A stretch of 64,000 bases of DNA from CAZKWG01 sp964615375. GTDB taxonomy: Bacteria; Myxococcota_A; UBA796; CAZKWG01. Shown here one piece after another: positions 37,519 to 45,632 of the stretch. The notes beneath the pieces were generated by a model, which worked only from the letters and a program-made list of their open reading frames with translations, did no database searches and was not told where the DNA came from. How positions within the stretch are numbered: the stretch's first letter is position 1; each line of letters opens with the position of its first letter. The translations under genes and the position numbers were made by a program. The stretch lies in the NCBI GenBank assembly GCA_964615375.1, contig CAZTOW010000017.1, forward strand, positions 106,480 through 170,479, read 5' to 3'.

Positions 37519-38439
37519 ATGGCTCCCCGTCACGACACCATCGCGGGAGCCCGCTACCTCGCGCTGCGCGCGCTGGCCCGCGCTCAGGGGCGCCCGACCG
37601 CCGAGCTGCTCCAGCTCTACGCGCTGGAGGGTTTCCTGACGCGCCTCGCGTGTTCACCACACCGGCGACGCTTCGTGTTGAAAGGCGGCGTGCTGCTGGC
37701 CGCCCTGGACGCCCGGCGCCCGACGCGGGAAGTGGATCTGCTCGCGCTGCAGACGCCCGACGAGATCGAGGCTGTGCGCGAGCTGGTCGGAGAGGTAGCG
37801 CTCCTGCAGCTCGACGATGGCCTCGAGCTCGAGCTGGGCCCGGCTGAGGCCATCCGCGAAGGCGACGCATACGCGGGTGTACGGGTGAGCTTGCGCGGTC
37901 GCCTGGCCTCGGCGCGGCTGGTCTTCCACGTCGATGTGAACGTGGGCGATCCCGTCTGGCCGGCGCCCACTCTCGTCGCGGTCTCCAGGCTGCTCTCTCC
38001 AGAGCCTCTGTCGCTCTCGGGCTACCCCATCGCAATGGTCCTCGCCGAGAAGATCGTCACGGCCCTCCAACGTGGGACCGCCAACACCCGCTGGCGCGAC
38101 TTCGCCGATCTCTACGTCCTGGCTCACCGTCACGTGATCGTCGGCGCCGAGCTTCAACGGGCGGTGGAGGAGGTCGCGGCGTACCGGGTCGTGCCGCTCC
38201 TACCTCTCGAGGGGGTGCTGATGGGCTTCGACGCGCTGGGGCAGTCGCGTTGGGCCGCATGGCGGCGCAGACACGGGCTGGGAGAGCGCCTCCCCGAGCC
38301 GTTCGTGGAGGTGTTGGACCTCGTGCTGCACATGGCGTCGCCTGTGCTGGCTCGCGGTGCCGGCGGGATCGTCTGGCGCCCCGAGACGCGGCGTTGGGAG
38401 GCTGCTCCTGACATGGAGGGCGCGCGCGAGCGGGGGTAG
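37519..38439 (+). CDS. AbiEii-type nucleotidyltransferase toxin
   Basis: A protein of 306 residues. The nucleotidyltransferase core reads RRFVLKGGVLLAAL then RRPTREVDLLAL, the G[GS] and DxD-like motifs of AbiEii/DUF1814 toxins; the second motif has Glu-Val-Asp in place of the more usual Asp-Leu-Asp. Then come VHVDVNVGDP, the conserved MVLAEKIVTALQRG, and TRWRDFADLYVLA. Such toxins transfer nucleotides to tRNA acceptor ends or other targets and cause abortive infection. Start: ATG 37519, with GTG 37516 just before it; no clear ribosome-binding site. It pairs with the AbiEi gene upstream. Confidence 0.87.
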   Translation: MAPRHDTIAGARYLALRALARAQGRPTAELLQLYALEGFLTRLACSPHRRRFVLKGGVLLAALDARRPTREVDLLALQTPDEIEAVRELVGEVALLQLDDGLELELGPAEAIREGDAYAGVRVSLRGRLASARLVFHVDVNVGDPVWPAPTLVAVSRLLSPEPLSLSGYPIAMVLAEKIVTALQRGTANTRWRDFADLYVLAHRHVIVGAELQRAVEEVAAYRVVPLLPLEGVLMGFDALGQSRWAAWRRRHGLGERLPEPFVEVLDLVLHMASPVLARGAGGIVWRPETRRWEAAPDMEGARERG

Positions 38440-38450
38440 AGGATCGGGTC

Positions 38451-38487
38451 GTCGCGGCGGGACGGTTGGGATCCGGCCCGCCGCGCG
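38451..38487. terminator. bidirectional hairpin between convergent genes
   Basis: GCGGCGGG (38454-38461) pairs with CCCGCCGC (38477-38484) across a 15-nt loop, with a further GTC/GAC extension. It lies between the ends of the AbiEii gene and the secreted protein gene. No T-run on either side. Confidence 0.45.
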
Positions 38488-38498
38488 ACGCTCTCGGC

Positions 38499-39170
38499 CT
38501 ACAGCTCGATGTAGCCCGAGACGCTCACGAGGGGCTTGTAGGTGAAGCCGCCCAGCTCCTCCCAGCCGGTCCAGTCGAAGGGTACGTCCGTGGCGTAGCT
38601 CCAGAACTCGCTCTCGACGCGCTCGGGCTCGGCGGTGCTGATGGTGAGGCAGGCGATGTCGGGCCAGGCCCCAGGGTGCTCGATGGCCACGAACAGGGAC
38701 TCGCCTTGCTTCACGAGCAGCGGGTCGTCGAGCAGGATCTCGAACAGGACCACGGGGTCCATCGCGCCGGGCTGGCCGGGGATGATCAGCGACAGATCGG
38801 GCTGGGCGTTGTTGGGGGGCACCAGCTCGGAGCTGACGTAGAGGTTGACGATCCGGTCGTCGGAGACGGTGCAGTGGATCCCAGACTTGGTGCTGTTGGG
38901 CGCCGAGAACGTGATCTCCCGGACGGAGAAGTCGAGCGCCGGGGTGAAGCGGACCGCGGAGAACTGGCCCTCCTCGCCAGGATCGGGGTGCCAGCGGTCC
39001 AGCGTGCCGATGTCCTCGGGCTTGATGTTGTCCATGCGCTGCGGGATCGCGATCTGGGATCCTCCGGCCAGACGGTACATGGAGTAGCGCATCTCGTCCA
39101 GGATGGTGCTCTGGTAGGCGCCAGCGGCGGAAGAGACGAACAGCGCGGCGATGATCAGGTTCTTTCTCAT
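38499..39170 (-). CDS. secreted protein of unknown function
   Basis: A protein of 223 residues. A perfect AAGGAGG precedes the ATG at 39170. The signal peptide is LIIAALFVSSAAGA. The mature part is a beta-rich domain: RWHPDPGEEGQFSAVRFTPAL, REITFSAPNSTKSGIHCTVSDD and FEILLDDPLLVKQGESLFVAIEHPG resemble jelly-roll or PPC-like domains of secreted proteins, but I do not assign a family. It is divergent from an aldo-keto reductase gene across a spacer holding a palindrome (39230-39242) and a Z-DNA-prone inverted repeat. Confidence 0.72.
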   Translation of the reverse strand: MRKNLIIAALFVSSAAGAYQSTILDEMRYSMYRLAGGSQIAIPQRMDNIKPEDIGTLDRWHPDPGEEGQFSAVRFTPALDFSVREITFSAPNSTKSGIHCTVSDDRIVNLYVSSELVPPNNAQPDLSLIIPGQPGAMDPVVLFEILLDDPLLVKQGESLFVAIEHPGAWPDIACLTISTAEPERVESEFWSYATDVPFDWTGWEELGGFTYKPLVSVSGYIEL

Positions 39171-39229
39171 GCTTGCCTCCTTTCGTGCCCGCTGGGGAGG
39201 AGTGCAAGCGGCGTGCCAGGACTGTCTAT

Positions 39230-39242
39230 TGTATCGAATACA
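39230..39242. promoter_or_regulatory. TGTATCGAATACA palindrome
   Basis: TGTAT and ATACA flank CGA in the spacer upstream of the secreted protein gene and the aldo-keto reductase gene. It could be a small operator; no regulator gene is adjacent. Confidence 0.35.
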
Positions 39243-39272
39243 GATCAAGGCCAAGAATGTTGAGTCGACAGG

Positions 39273-39306
39273 ATGCGCGCGCAGCTCGCGCGCGCAGCGC
39301 GCGCAT
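39273..39306. repeat. alternating CG inverted repeat
   Basis: ATGCGCGCGC (39273-39282) pairs with GCGCGCGCAT (39297-39306), and the loop is also mostly alternating CG. Alternating purine-pyrimidine tracts favour Z-DNA or a cruciform under negative supercoiling. Confidence 0.8.
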
Positions 39307-39363
39307 GCCGACTGGACAGGGCGCCTCTGGCGAGCCATGAGATCCTCCCCCCGAGGTTCCGCC

Positions 39364-40176
39364 ATGCACCCCGCCCTCCTGTACGGCACCGCCTGGAAGG
39401 AAGAGAGCACCGCCTCCTGCGTGCGCGCGGCGCTGGACGCCGGCTTTCGCGGCATCGACACCGCCAACCAGCGGCGGCACTACCACGAGGCCGGCGTCGG
39501 CGAGGCGCTGGAGCCCTTCCTCCAGCGCCACGGCCGCGAGTCCCTCTGGATCCAGACCAAGTTCACTTACGCGCGCGGCCAGGACCATCGGCTGCCCTAC
39601 GATCCCGGGGCGCGGCCCGCGGTCCAGGTGCGCCAGTCGCTGGCGAGCTCGCTGGAGCACCTCGGCGTGGGCTGGCTGGACAGCCTGCTGCTGCACGGGC
39701 CGGAGACGCACCCTGGCCTCACGCCGACCGACTGGGAGGTGTGGCGGACCCTCGAAGAGCTGCAGCAGGAGGGCCTGACGCGCGCCATCGGCGTGAGCAA
39801 CATCGACCCGGACCAGCTCCGCCTCCTGCTGGACAACGCGCGGGTCCCGCCGGCCTTCGTGCAGAACCGCTGCTACGCCAGCCGGGGCTGGGACGCCGCG
39901 GTGCGCCAGATCTGCCGGGAGGCCGGCGTCACCTACCAGGGCTTCTCGCTGCTGACGGCCAACCGGACCCTCTGGAACCACCGGGACGTCGCCGCCATCG
40001 CGCGACGCCTGGGCGCCACGCCGGCGCAGGTGCTCCTCCGATTCAGCATGACCCTGGACATCCTGCCGATCACGGGGACCACGGACCCCCACCACATGGC
40101 CCAGGACCTGGTCGTCCCAGGCCTGGAGCTCAGCGAGGAGGACGTGCGGACGATCCTGGCCCGCTCCGCCCCCTGA
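39364..40176 (+). CDS. aldo-keto reductase
   Basis: A protein of 270 residues, typical size. The catalytic tetrad is complete: Asp32 (GIDTANQ), Tyr40 (RRHYHEAGVG), Lys66 (IQTKFTY) and His111 (LLLHGPE). The second AKR signature (LQQEGLTRAIGVSNIDPDQL) and the NADPH-binding C-terminus (LGATPAQVLLRF, PITGTTDPHHMAQD) are present. It reduces aldehydes or ketones with NAD(P)H in the cytoplasm; the substrate is unknown. The ATG at 39364 follows GAGG; an in-frame ATG at 39337 is possible. Confidence 0.92.
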   Translation: MHPALLYGTAWKEESTASCVRAALDAGFRGIDTANQRRHYHEAGVGEALEPFLQRHGRESLWIQTKFTYARGQDHRLPYDPGARPAVQVRQSLASSLEHLGVGWLDSLLLHGPETHPGLTPTDWEVWRTLEELQQEGLTRAIGVSNIDPDQLRLLLDNARVPPAFVQNRCYASRGWDAAVRQICREAGVTYQGFSLLTANRTLWNHRDVAAIARRLGATPAQVLLRFSMTLDILPITGTTDPHHMAQDLVVPGLELSEEDVRTILARSAP

Positions 40177-40197
40177 TCGCGGCGGGCGCCCGCCCAC

Positions 40198-43100
40198 TCA
40201 AGGCGCGTACAGCCCCGCCGCCTGCAGCTGCGCGATCATCTCCTCCGTCCGGTAGGGGAAGAACTCGTCCATCAGGCGGTCGTACTCCTCCTGCCACTCG
40301 ACGTCCCGGGTGTAGGGCGTGGTGCGGTAGGTGTCGCCCCAGCGGGCGGACTCGGCCAGCAGGGCCTCGTAGATCTCGTCGGCGCGCGCCTGATATCGGG
40401 CGGCGGCGGCCTCCGGGGTGAGCGCCCCGCTCCCGGTCAGGTGCATGGCGGCGCGCTCGGCGTAGCGGGCGCGGAAGTCCTCGTTCTCCCGAAGCCGGGC
40501 GTAGACGTGGGAGATCGCGCCGTCCACGTCGATCTCGACGTTGGTGTCGTCCGTGGCCTCCCAGAGGCTGTACTCCATGTCCCACACGAAGAAGCGGAAG
40601 AGCTCGCCGTCGGCGCGGCGCCGGATCCCCCGCATGTTGTTGTGGTAGAAGCAGCAGGGGCCGTCGCGGTTCACCGTGTACTGGTGGATGAGCATGTAGT
40701 CGATGAGGTCGTCGAGGTCCAACATGGCCTCGACCGCGGCCAGCCCGGCGTCCGTCGAGAGGTCCTCGTCGGCCAGCGCCAGCAGCGTGTTGTAAGCCTC
40801 CAGGGTGCCGTCCACCGCCTCGTTGGTGACGGTGCGCCGGTTGATCGCGTCGTACTCGTCGTTATCCCCGCCCAGGTACTCCTCGCCGAAGCCGGCCTCG
40901 GGCCGCTCCACCGGGTTGTACAGGCCCCAGTACAGTCCATTCAAGTACAAATGAACATAGGTGGCGTGGCCGTCCAGCTTGCCCATGTCCCGCGCCGTGT
41001 CGCGGGCGAAGGCGTCGTGCAGGTACTGGGCGTTGGCGGGGTCGCGGAAGTCCAGCCAGGTCTTGCTGCCGCCCGCCCGCAGGACCACGCTGTCGAAGCG
41101 CTCGACGGGAGCGTCGGCGAAGAGCGGGTACTCCAGCTTGGTGACCCCGTAGTCCCGGGAGAACTCCAGGCGGAAGGAGTGTTTGAGCGTGGACGAGTGG
41201 TATCGCCAGCCGTAGCCGTGGACGCGCAGCCCGCAGTCCTCCTGGAAGCCCGTGCTGCCGTCCTCCAGGATGAGCTCGACGGAGACGGGGCGCTCCCAGG
41301 CCTCGCCGCGCTCGGCGCTGTTCTCGTAGAGGCCGTCCGGGCCCATGAGGTGGTCGAGGTCGGTCACGATGGAGAGGGTGGGGATCGCGCGCAGCGCCTC
41401 CAGCATCGCCTCGGGGTCGGCGTCCACGACCTCCGCGTCCATCTCATAGTCGGCGGTGTAGGCCGCTTCGCTCACGCCGTCCCAGGTGGCGGGCCAGCCC
41501 TCGGGGTCGGCGGGCTGGCGGATCACGTCGTCCAGGAACAGGTAGGTGTGGGTGGCGACCTCGCTGTCGGCCCAGTCGTCGGCGAAGGCGGCGGCGCGCA
41601 GCAGGGCGGTGGTCGTGAGCGTGAGCGTGACCTCGGGCGCCGTGTGGGCGTCGCCGGGCTCGACCACGGTCCCGTTGTCCAGGGAGGGCGCGCTGCCGTC
41701 GGTCGTGTAGACCAGGGTGGCGCCCGCCTCGGCCCGGATGGTCACCTCGGTGGAGCCCTCGTAGAAGCCGCGGGGCGGGTCGAGCTCGGGCTCGGCCAGC
41801 AGGCCCTTGACCCCGGCCCCGTTGGGCTCGCCGGGGGTGGGGTCGGCGAAGTACGCCGGGTCCCCGGTCGTGATGACCTCGCCGGTCAGCGTGGCGCCCA
41901 GCAGCAGATCGTCCGAGTCCTCCGGGTGGTTCAGCGCGACGAGGGCCAGCGTGGCGTCGCCCTCGGGCAGCAGGCGCGGGTCGAGGGCGAAGGTCTCCGA
42001 GGTGTCGCCGTCGTGGGTGGCCGTGGCGACGCCGTCTCCCGCGTTGGCCTCAGCGACCATCTCACCGCCCAGGTACGCCTGAAAGCCGTCGTCGTAAGCC
42101 ACCTCCAGCGTGAGCCGGGTCGGCGCCTCGCCCGCGTCCACCGGGGCGCGCACCCAGGCCGGCGCGCTGGCGATCTCCGTCTCGATCTCGGCCTCGTAGG
42201 GCGAGGCCAGCGTGCCGGTGACCACCAGCTCGGCCAGCGACATCCACTCGCTGCGGTAGGAGGTCACCGCCGTCTTGGAGACCCGCACGTACTGGCCGAT
42301 CACGCCGTCGTCCACGGGCAGCTCCACCAGGGAGCCGGGGCTGGTGGGCGTGTCGCCCTCGGCGACGGGGTTGACGGTCTCGCTGGTCCAGAGGGCGGCG
42401 CCGTCCGCGTCCTCGATGGTGACGACGATGTTGTAGAGACGCTCCGCGCAGCAGTCGGCGCGGTTCAACAGGTCGATCTCGGAGATGGCGAAGTCGCTCC
42501 CCAGGTCCACCAGCAGCCAGGGCGCGGTGTCGCCGTCGCCGGTGTGGCTGAAGGTGCCGGGCTCACCGTCCACGGCCTGGGCGCCGGTGTAGCCGTATCC
42601 GTCGGTGGACTGGGTCGTCGTCTTGTCCAGCGCCGCGTTCTCGGGGGTGGCGCTGGTGGCGCCGCCGTCGAAGCCGACCGGGAGGGTGACCGCGGTCCAG
42701 GTGGCGTCATCGTAGTCCTCGGCCGCCCAGCCCTCCTGCTCGGTCAGGCTCAGCCGCGCCGGCGAGCCGTCCTGCAGCAGCACCTCGGTCTCCACCGCCT
42801 GGGCGAGGCCCCAGCTCCTGTCCTCGCCGAGGGCAGGGTAGGTGAGGGCGTGCGCGACCGAGCCGTCCGGGCGGGAGAGGGTCACGGTCTCGCCGCCCGA
42901 GTTGAGCTGGAAGGCCGTGTGCAGCTCGCCCTCCGGGCCGTCGGCGCCCTTGTCGGAGGCGAAGACCAGCAGGTACTCTCCGCCCAGGAGGGTCCGCTCC
43001 TCGAACACGTAGGTCTCACCGGACTCGTCGGCCAGGCTCCACCCGGCCAGCGCCACGGGGTCGGGGCCCGGGTTGTAGAGCTCGATCCAGTCCGGCGTGT

Positions 43101-43320
43101 CGCCGTCGCCGTCCTCCAGCGTGTCGAGGTTGTCGCACATCAGCTCGGAGATCCAGAGCGCCGTGTCGTCCGCGGGGGCGGCCGAGTCGTCGATCTCCTC
43201 GATGGGCGTCGAGTCTTCGGGCTGGGTGTCCTGGGACGGCGCGCTCTCATCGGGGAGCCCGCTCTTGTCCGAGCCGTCGTCCGAGCAGGAGAGGAGCAGG
43301 CTCCAGAGCAGCGCGCGCAT
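40198..43320 (-). CDS. large CotH-family lipoprotein with lamin-tail, discoidin-like and chitobiase-like domains
   Basis: A protein of 1040 residues. The short N-terminus (ALLWSLLLSCSDD) is a lipoprotein signal followed by an acidic linker. Domains in order: lamin-tail (LWISELMCDNLD, DTPDWIELYNPGPDPVALAGW); an F5/8 C-type beta-sandwich (GYTGAQAVDGEPGTFSHTGD, VDLGSDFAISEIDLL); a chitobiase C-type module (FYEGSTEVTIRAEAGATLVYT); then the CotH core (LSIVTDLDHLMGPDGLYEN, FRLEFSRDYGVTKLEYPLF, RAGGSKTWLDFRD, FFVWDMEYSLWEA). Probably a surface protein that binds glycans and may carry kinase activity. The end of the MFS gene upstream overlaps its first 74 bp on the same strand. Confidence 0.88.
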   Translation of the reverse strand: MRALLWSLLLSCSDDGSDKSGLPDESAPSQDTQPEDSTPIEEIDDSAAPADDTALWISELMCDNLDTLEDGDGDTPDWIELYNPGPDPVALAGWSLADESGETYVFEERTLLGGEYLLVFASDKGADGPEGELHTAFQLNSGGETVTLSRPDGSVAHALTYPALGEDRSWGLAQAVETEVLLQDGSPARLSLTEQEGWAAEDYDDATWTAVTLPVGFDGGATSATPENAALDKTTTQSTDGYGYTGAQAVDGEPGTFSHTGDGDTAPWLLVDLGSDFAISEIDLLNRADCCAERLYNIVVTIEDADGAALWTSETVNPVAEGDTPTSPGSLVELPVDDGVIGQYVRVSKTAVTSYRSEWMSLAELVVTGTLASPYEAEIETEIASAPAWVRAPVDAGEAPTRLTLEVAYDDGFQAYLGGEMVAEANAGDGVATATHDGDTSETFALDPRLLPEGDATLALVALNHPEDSDDLLLGATLTGEVITTGDPAYFADPTPGEPNGAGVKGLLAEPELDPPRGFYEGSTEVTIRAEAGATLVYTTDGSAPSLDNGTVVEPGDAHTAPEVTLTLTTTALLRAAAFADDWADSEVATHTYLFLDDVIRQPADPEGWPATWDGVSEAAYTADYEMDAEVVDADPEAMLEALRAIPTLSIVTDLDHLMGPDGLYENSAERGEAWERPVSVELILEDGSTGFQEDCGLRVHGYGWRYHSSTLKHSFRLEFSRDYGVTKLEYPLFADAPVERFDSVVLRAGGSKTWLDFRDPANAQYLHDAFARDTARDMGKLDGHATYVHLYLNGLYWGLYNPVERPEAGFGEEYLGGDNDEYDAINRRTVTNEAVDGTLEAYNTLLALADEDLSTDAGLAAVEAMLDLDDLIDYMLIHQYTVNRDGPCCFYHNNMRGIRRRADGELFRFFVWDMEYSLWEATDDTNVEIDVDGAISHVYARLRENEDFRARYAERAAMHLTGSGALTPEAAAARYQARADEIYEALLAESARWGDTYRTTPYTRDVEWQEEYDRLMDEFFPYRTEEMIAQLQAAGLYAP

Positions 43321-44587
43321 CGGGGGAGTATAGCACCCCCGGGCGGCGCCCCAGGTGCCCCAGCCCCAGCGCGAGGGTGACGAGCGCGGCCGCGAAGGCG
43401 AAGGTGGCGCGCATGCCCGCGGCCACGTCGCCCGCGGGTGCCTGGGCGACGTCCGCGTCTCCCGAGGCGGCGGCGAACACGGCGCCCAGGAGGGAGGCGC
43501 CGGTGACGAGCCCGAGGTTGCGCGAGAGCGTGAGCAGCCCCGACACCAGACCCCGGCGGTCGGGGCTCAGCGCGCCCACGACGCCGGTGTTGTTGGCCGC
43601 CTGGAAGAGGGCGTAGCCGCTGGTGAGGAGGACGATGGGGGCGATGTAGCCGGGGGTGCCGAGCCGCTCGGGCGTCACCGCGAGGATCGCGGCGCCGGCC
43701 GCCATCCCGACGAGTCCGGCCAGGGTCGCGCGGCGGGCGCCGAGCTGATCCACCAGCCTGCCGGCCGGCACCCCGGTCAGCGCGGCGGCGAGGGGACCGG
43801 CCGCCATCACCAGCCCCACGCTCCCCGTCGCCAGGCCGAGCCCGCGCGAGAGGTAGAAGGGCCCCACCACCAGCGTCGCCATCAGCACGGTGGCGGCCAG
43901 CATGCTCATCGCCAGGCTCGCGCCGAGGGCCCGGTCCCGGAGCAGGTCCAGGGGGAGCCACGGGGAGCCCGCCCGCGGCGCCTCCACCGGGTCTCCGGCC
44001 GGGAGGGAGCGGCACGCCAGCAGGAGGGCCAGGAGGCCGAGGGGCACCTGGACCAGGAAGATGGCGCGCCACCCGAGCTGCGAGGTCAGCGCGCCCCCGA
44101 TCGAGGGGCCGAGGGCCGTGCCGAGGGCGGAGGTCGTGCCCAGCAGCCCCATGGCGCTGCCCGTGCGCCCCTTCGGGGAGAGGTCGGCGACGAAGGCGAG
44201 CGTCAGCGCCATCAGGACGGCCGCCCCCACGCCCTGCGCGAGGCGCGCGAGGAGGAGGAGCCCGAGCGACGGGGCGAGGCCGCTCATCGCCGCCGCCCCC
44301 ACGAACAGGAGCAGGCCGCCCACCAGCACGCGCCGGCGCCCGTAGCGGTCGCCCAGGCGGCCCGCGCCGACGATCGCGGCCGTGACGCCGAGCTGGTAAC
44401 TCACGACGACCCCCTGCACCTCCTGGAAGGAGGCGCCGAGCTCCCGGGCCAGCGTCGGCAGCGCCACGTTGGCGACGCTGGTGCCCAGGGAGGACAGCAG
44501 CATGGCGAGGCCGAGGCCGCCGAGGGCCTCCCGGGTGGAGGGGGCGGGGGAGGACCGGGCCGGCAGCGTCTGGATCCTGGCGTTCAT
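43247..44587 (-). CDS. MFS drug/H+ antiporter (DHA2-like)
   Basis: A protein of 446 residues with 12-14 predicted membrane helices. MFS motifs: GRLGDRYGRRRVLV (motif A), LLLARLAQGVGAAVLMALTLAFV, GTTSALGTALGPSIGGAL (motif C-like, typical of exporters) and SLGTSVANVALPTLARELG, the usual EmrB/QacA start. It exports small hydrophobic compounds using the proton gradient; the substrate is unknown. The ATG at 44587 has GAGGTG upstream. The divergent LysR gene and the 52-bp palindrome between them suggest substrate-induced control. Its 3' end overlaps the start of the CotH gene. Confidence 0.9.
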   Translation of the reverse strand: MNARIQTLPARSSPAPSTREALGGLGLAMLLSSLGTSVANVALPTLARELGASFQEVQGVVVSYQLGVTAAIVGAGRLGDRYGRRRVLVGGLLLFVGAAAMSGLAPSLGLLLLARLAQGVGAAVLMALTLAFVADLSPKGRTGSAMGLLGTTSALGTALGPSIGGALTSQLGWRAIFLVQVPLGLLALLLACRSLPAGDPVEAPRAGSPWLPLDLLRDRALGASLAMSMLAATVLMATLVVGPFYLSRGLGLATGSVGLVMAAGPLAAALTGVPAGRLVDQLGARRATLAGLVGMAAGAAILAVTPERLGTPGYIAPIVLLTSGYALFQAANNTGVVGALSPDRRGLVSGLLTLSRNLGLVTGASLLGAVFAAASGDADVAQAPAGDVAAGMRATFAFAAALVTLALGLGHLGRRPGVLYSPDARAALEPAPLLLGRRLGQERAPR

Positions 44588-44630
44588 GTTCGCACCTCGT
44601 GGAGATGCCTGGGATGTACCGCTCGCCCAC

Positions 44631-44682
44631 ACATGGCGGTAGACGCACGGGACGCACGCCACTCGTGCGTCTGACGCCATGT
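44631..44682. promoter_or_regulatory. 52-bp interrupted palindrome between MFS and LysR genes
   Basis: ACATGGCG (44631-44638) and CGCCATGT (44675-44682), with inner arms AGACGCACG (44641-44649) and CGTGCGTCT (44664-44672), all perfectly complementary around a 14-nt centre. It is placed between the divergent promoters; binding by the adjacent LysR-type protein is inferred. Confidence 0.7.
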
Positions 44683-44699
44683 CTGGATACGCTGCGCGC

Positions 44700-45632
44700 A
44701 TGGACCGCCCCGACCTCAACCTGCTCCTCGCGCTCGACGTGCTGCTCTCGGAGGAGACGGTGGCCGGCGCGGCCCGGCGGCTTCAGCTCAGCCCGTCCGC
44801 GATGAGCCGCACCCTGGCGCGCCTGCGCGAGGCGACGGGCGATCCGCTGCTGGTGCGCGCGGGCCGGGAGATGGTCCCCTCGCCGAGGGCGCTCGAGCTC
44901 CGCGAGCGGCTCGGGGAGCTGGTGCGGGAGGCGGAGGCCATGCTCCGCCCCGCTGAGACCCTCCGCCTCGACACGCTCGAGCGCACCTTCACCCTCCGCA
45001 CCAGCGAGGGCTTCGTGGAGACCTTCGGCCCGGCCCTGCTCGACCGGGCGCGGCGGGAGGCCCCGCGGGTCTCGCTGCGCTTCGTGCAGAAGCCGGACAA
45101 GGACAGCGCCCCCCTCCGCGAGGGCGCGGCCGACCTGGAGACCGGGGTGGTCGGGCGGCGCACCGGGCCCGAGCTGCGGGCGCAGGCTCTGTTCCGGGAC
45201 AGGCACGTCGGCGTCGTCCGCGAGGGACACGCCCTCAGCCAGGGCGAGGTGACGATGGAGCGCTTCGCCGCCTGCGAGCACATCGGCGTCTCCCACAGCG
45301 GCGAGGAGCGGGGTCCGGTGGAGCGGGCCGTGGAGGCCGCGGGCGGAGTGCGGCGGGTCACCGTGCAGGTCGACGGCTTCGCGCGGGCCCTCGCGCTGGC
45401 GCGGGCCACCGACAGGGTCGCCGCCGTGCCCGACCGCCTCACGCGCGGCCTTCAGGCGGGGACGGTCCGCTTCCGGCTGCCCTTCCCGATGCCCGAGTTC
45501 ACGCTCTCGCTGCTGTGGCACCCGCGCATGGACGCCGACGCCGGGCATCGGTGGCTGCGCGGCTGCGTCCGCGAGGTGTGCGCCGAGGAGGGGTGGTCTG
45601 GCGCTTGTCGGTCTGGTGATTTGATGATGTGA
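44700..45632 (+). CDS. LysR-family transcriptional regulator
   Basis: A protein of 310 residues. The N-terminal winged helix (LNLLLALDVLLSEETVAGAARRLQLSPSAMSRTLARLREATGD) is typical, followed by the periplasmic-binding-protein-like effector domain (LERTFTLRTSEGFVETFGP, LFRDRHVGVVREGHALSQ). It is divergent from the MFS exporter gene and probably activates or represses it through the palindrome at 44631-44682. The stop overlaps the start of the QueG-like gene (TGATG), so these two are co-translated. Start at ATG 44700; an in-frame ATG at 44679 would lie inside the palindrome. Confidence 0.9.
   Translation: MDRPDLNLLLALDVLLSEETVAGAARRLQLSPSAMSRTLARLREATGDPLLVRAGREMVPSPRALELRERLGELVREAEAMLRPAETLRLDTLERTFTLRTSEGFVETFGPALLDRARREAPRVSLRFVQKPDKDSAPLREGAADLETGVVGRRTGPELRAQALFRDRHVGVVREGHALSQGEVTMERFAACEHIGVSHSGEERGPVERAVEAAGGVRRVTVQVDGFARALALARATDRVAAVPDRLTRGLQAGTVRFRLPFPMPEFTLSLLWHPRMDADAGHRWLRGCVREVCAEEGWSGACRSGDLMM

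Noticed and set aside
40441..43380. 979-codon plus-strand frame across the large CotH gene
   Set aside because: Composition shadow of the GC-rich third codon positions. The minus-strand frame has a signal peptide and recognised domains.
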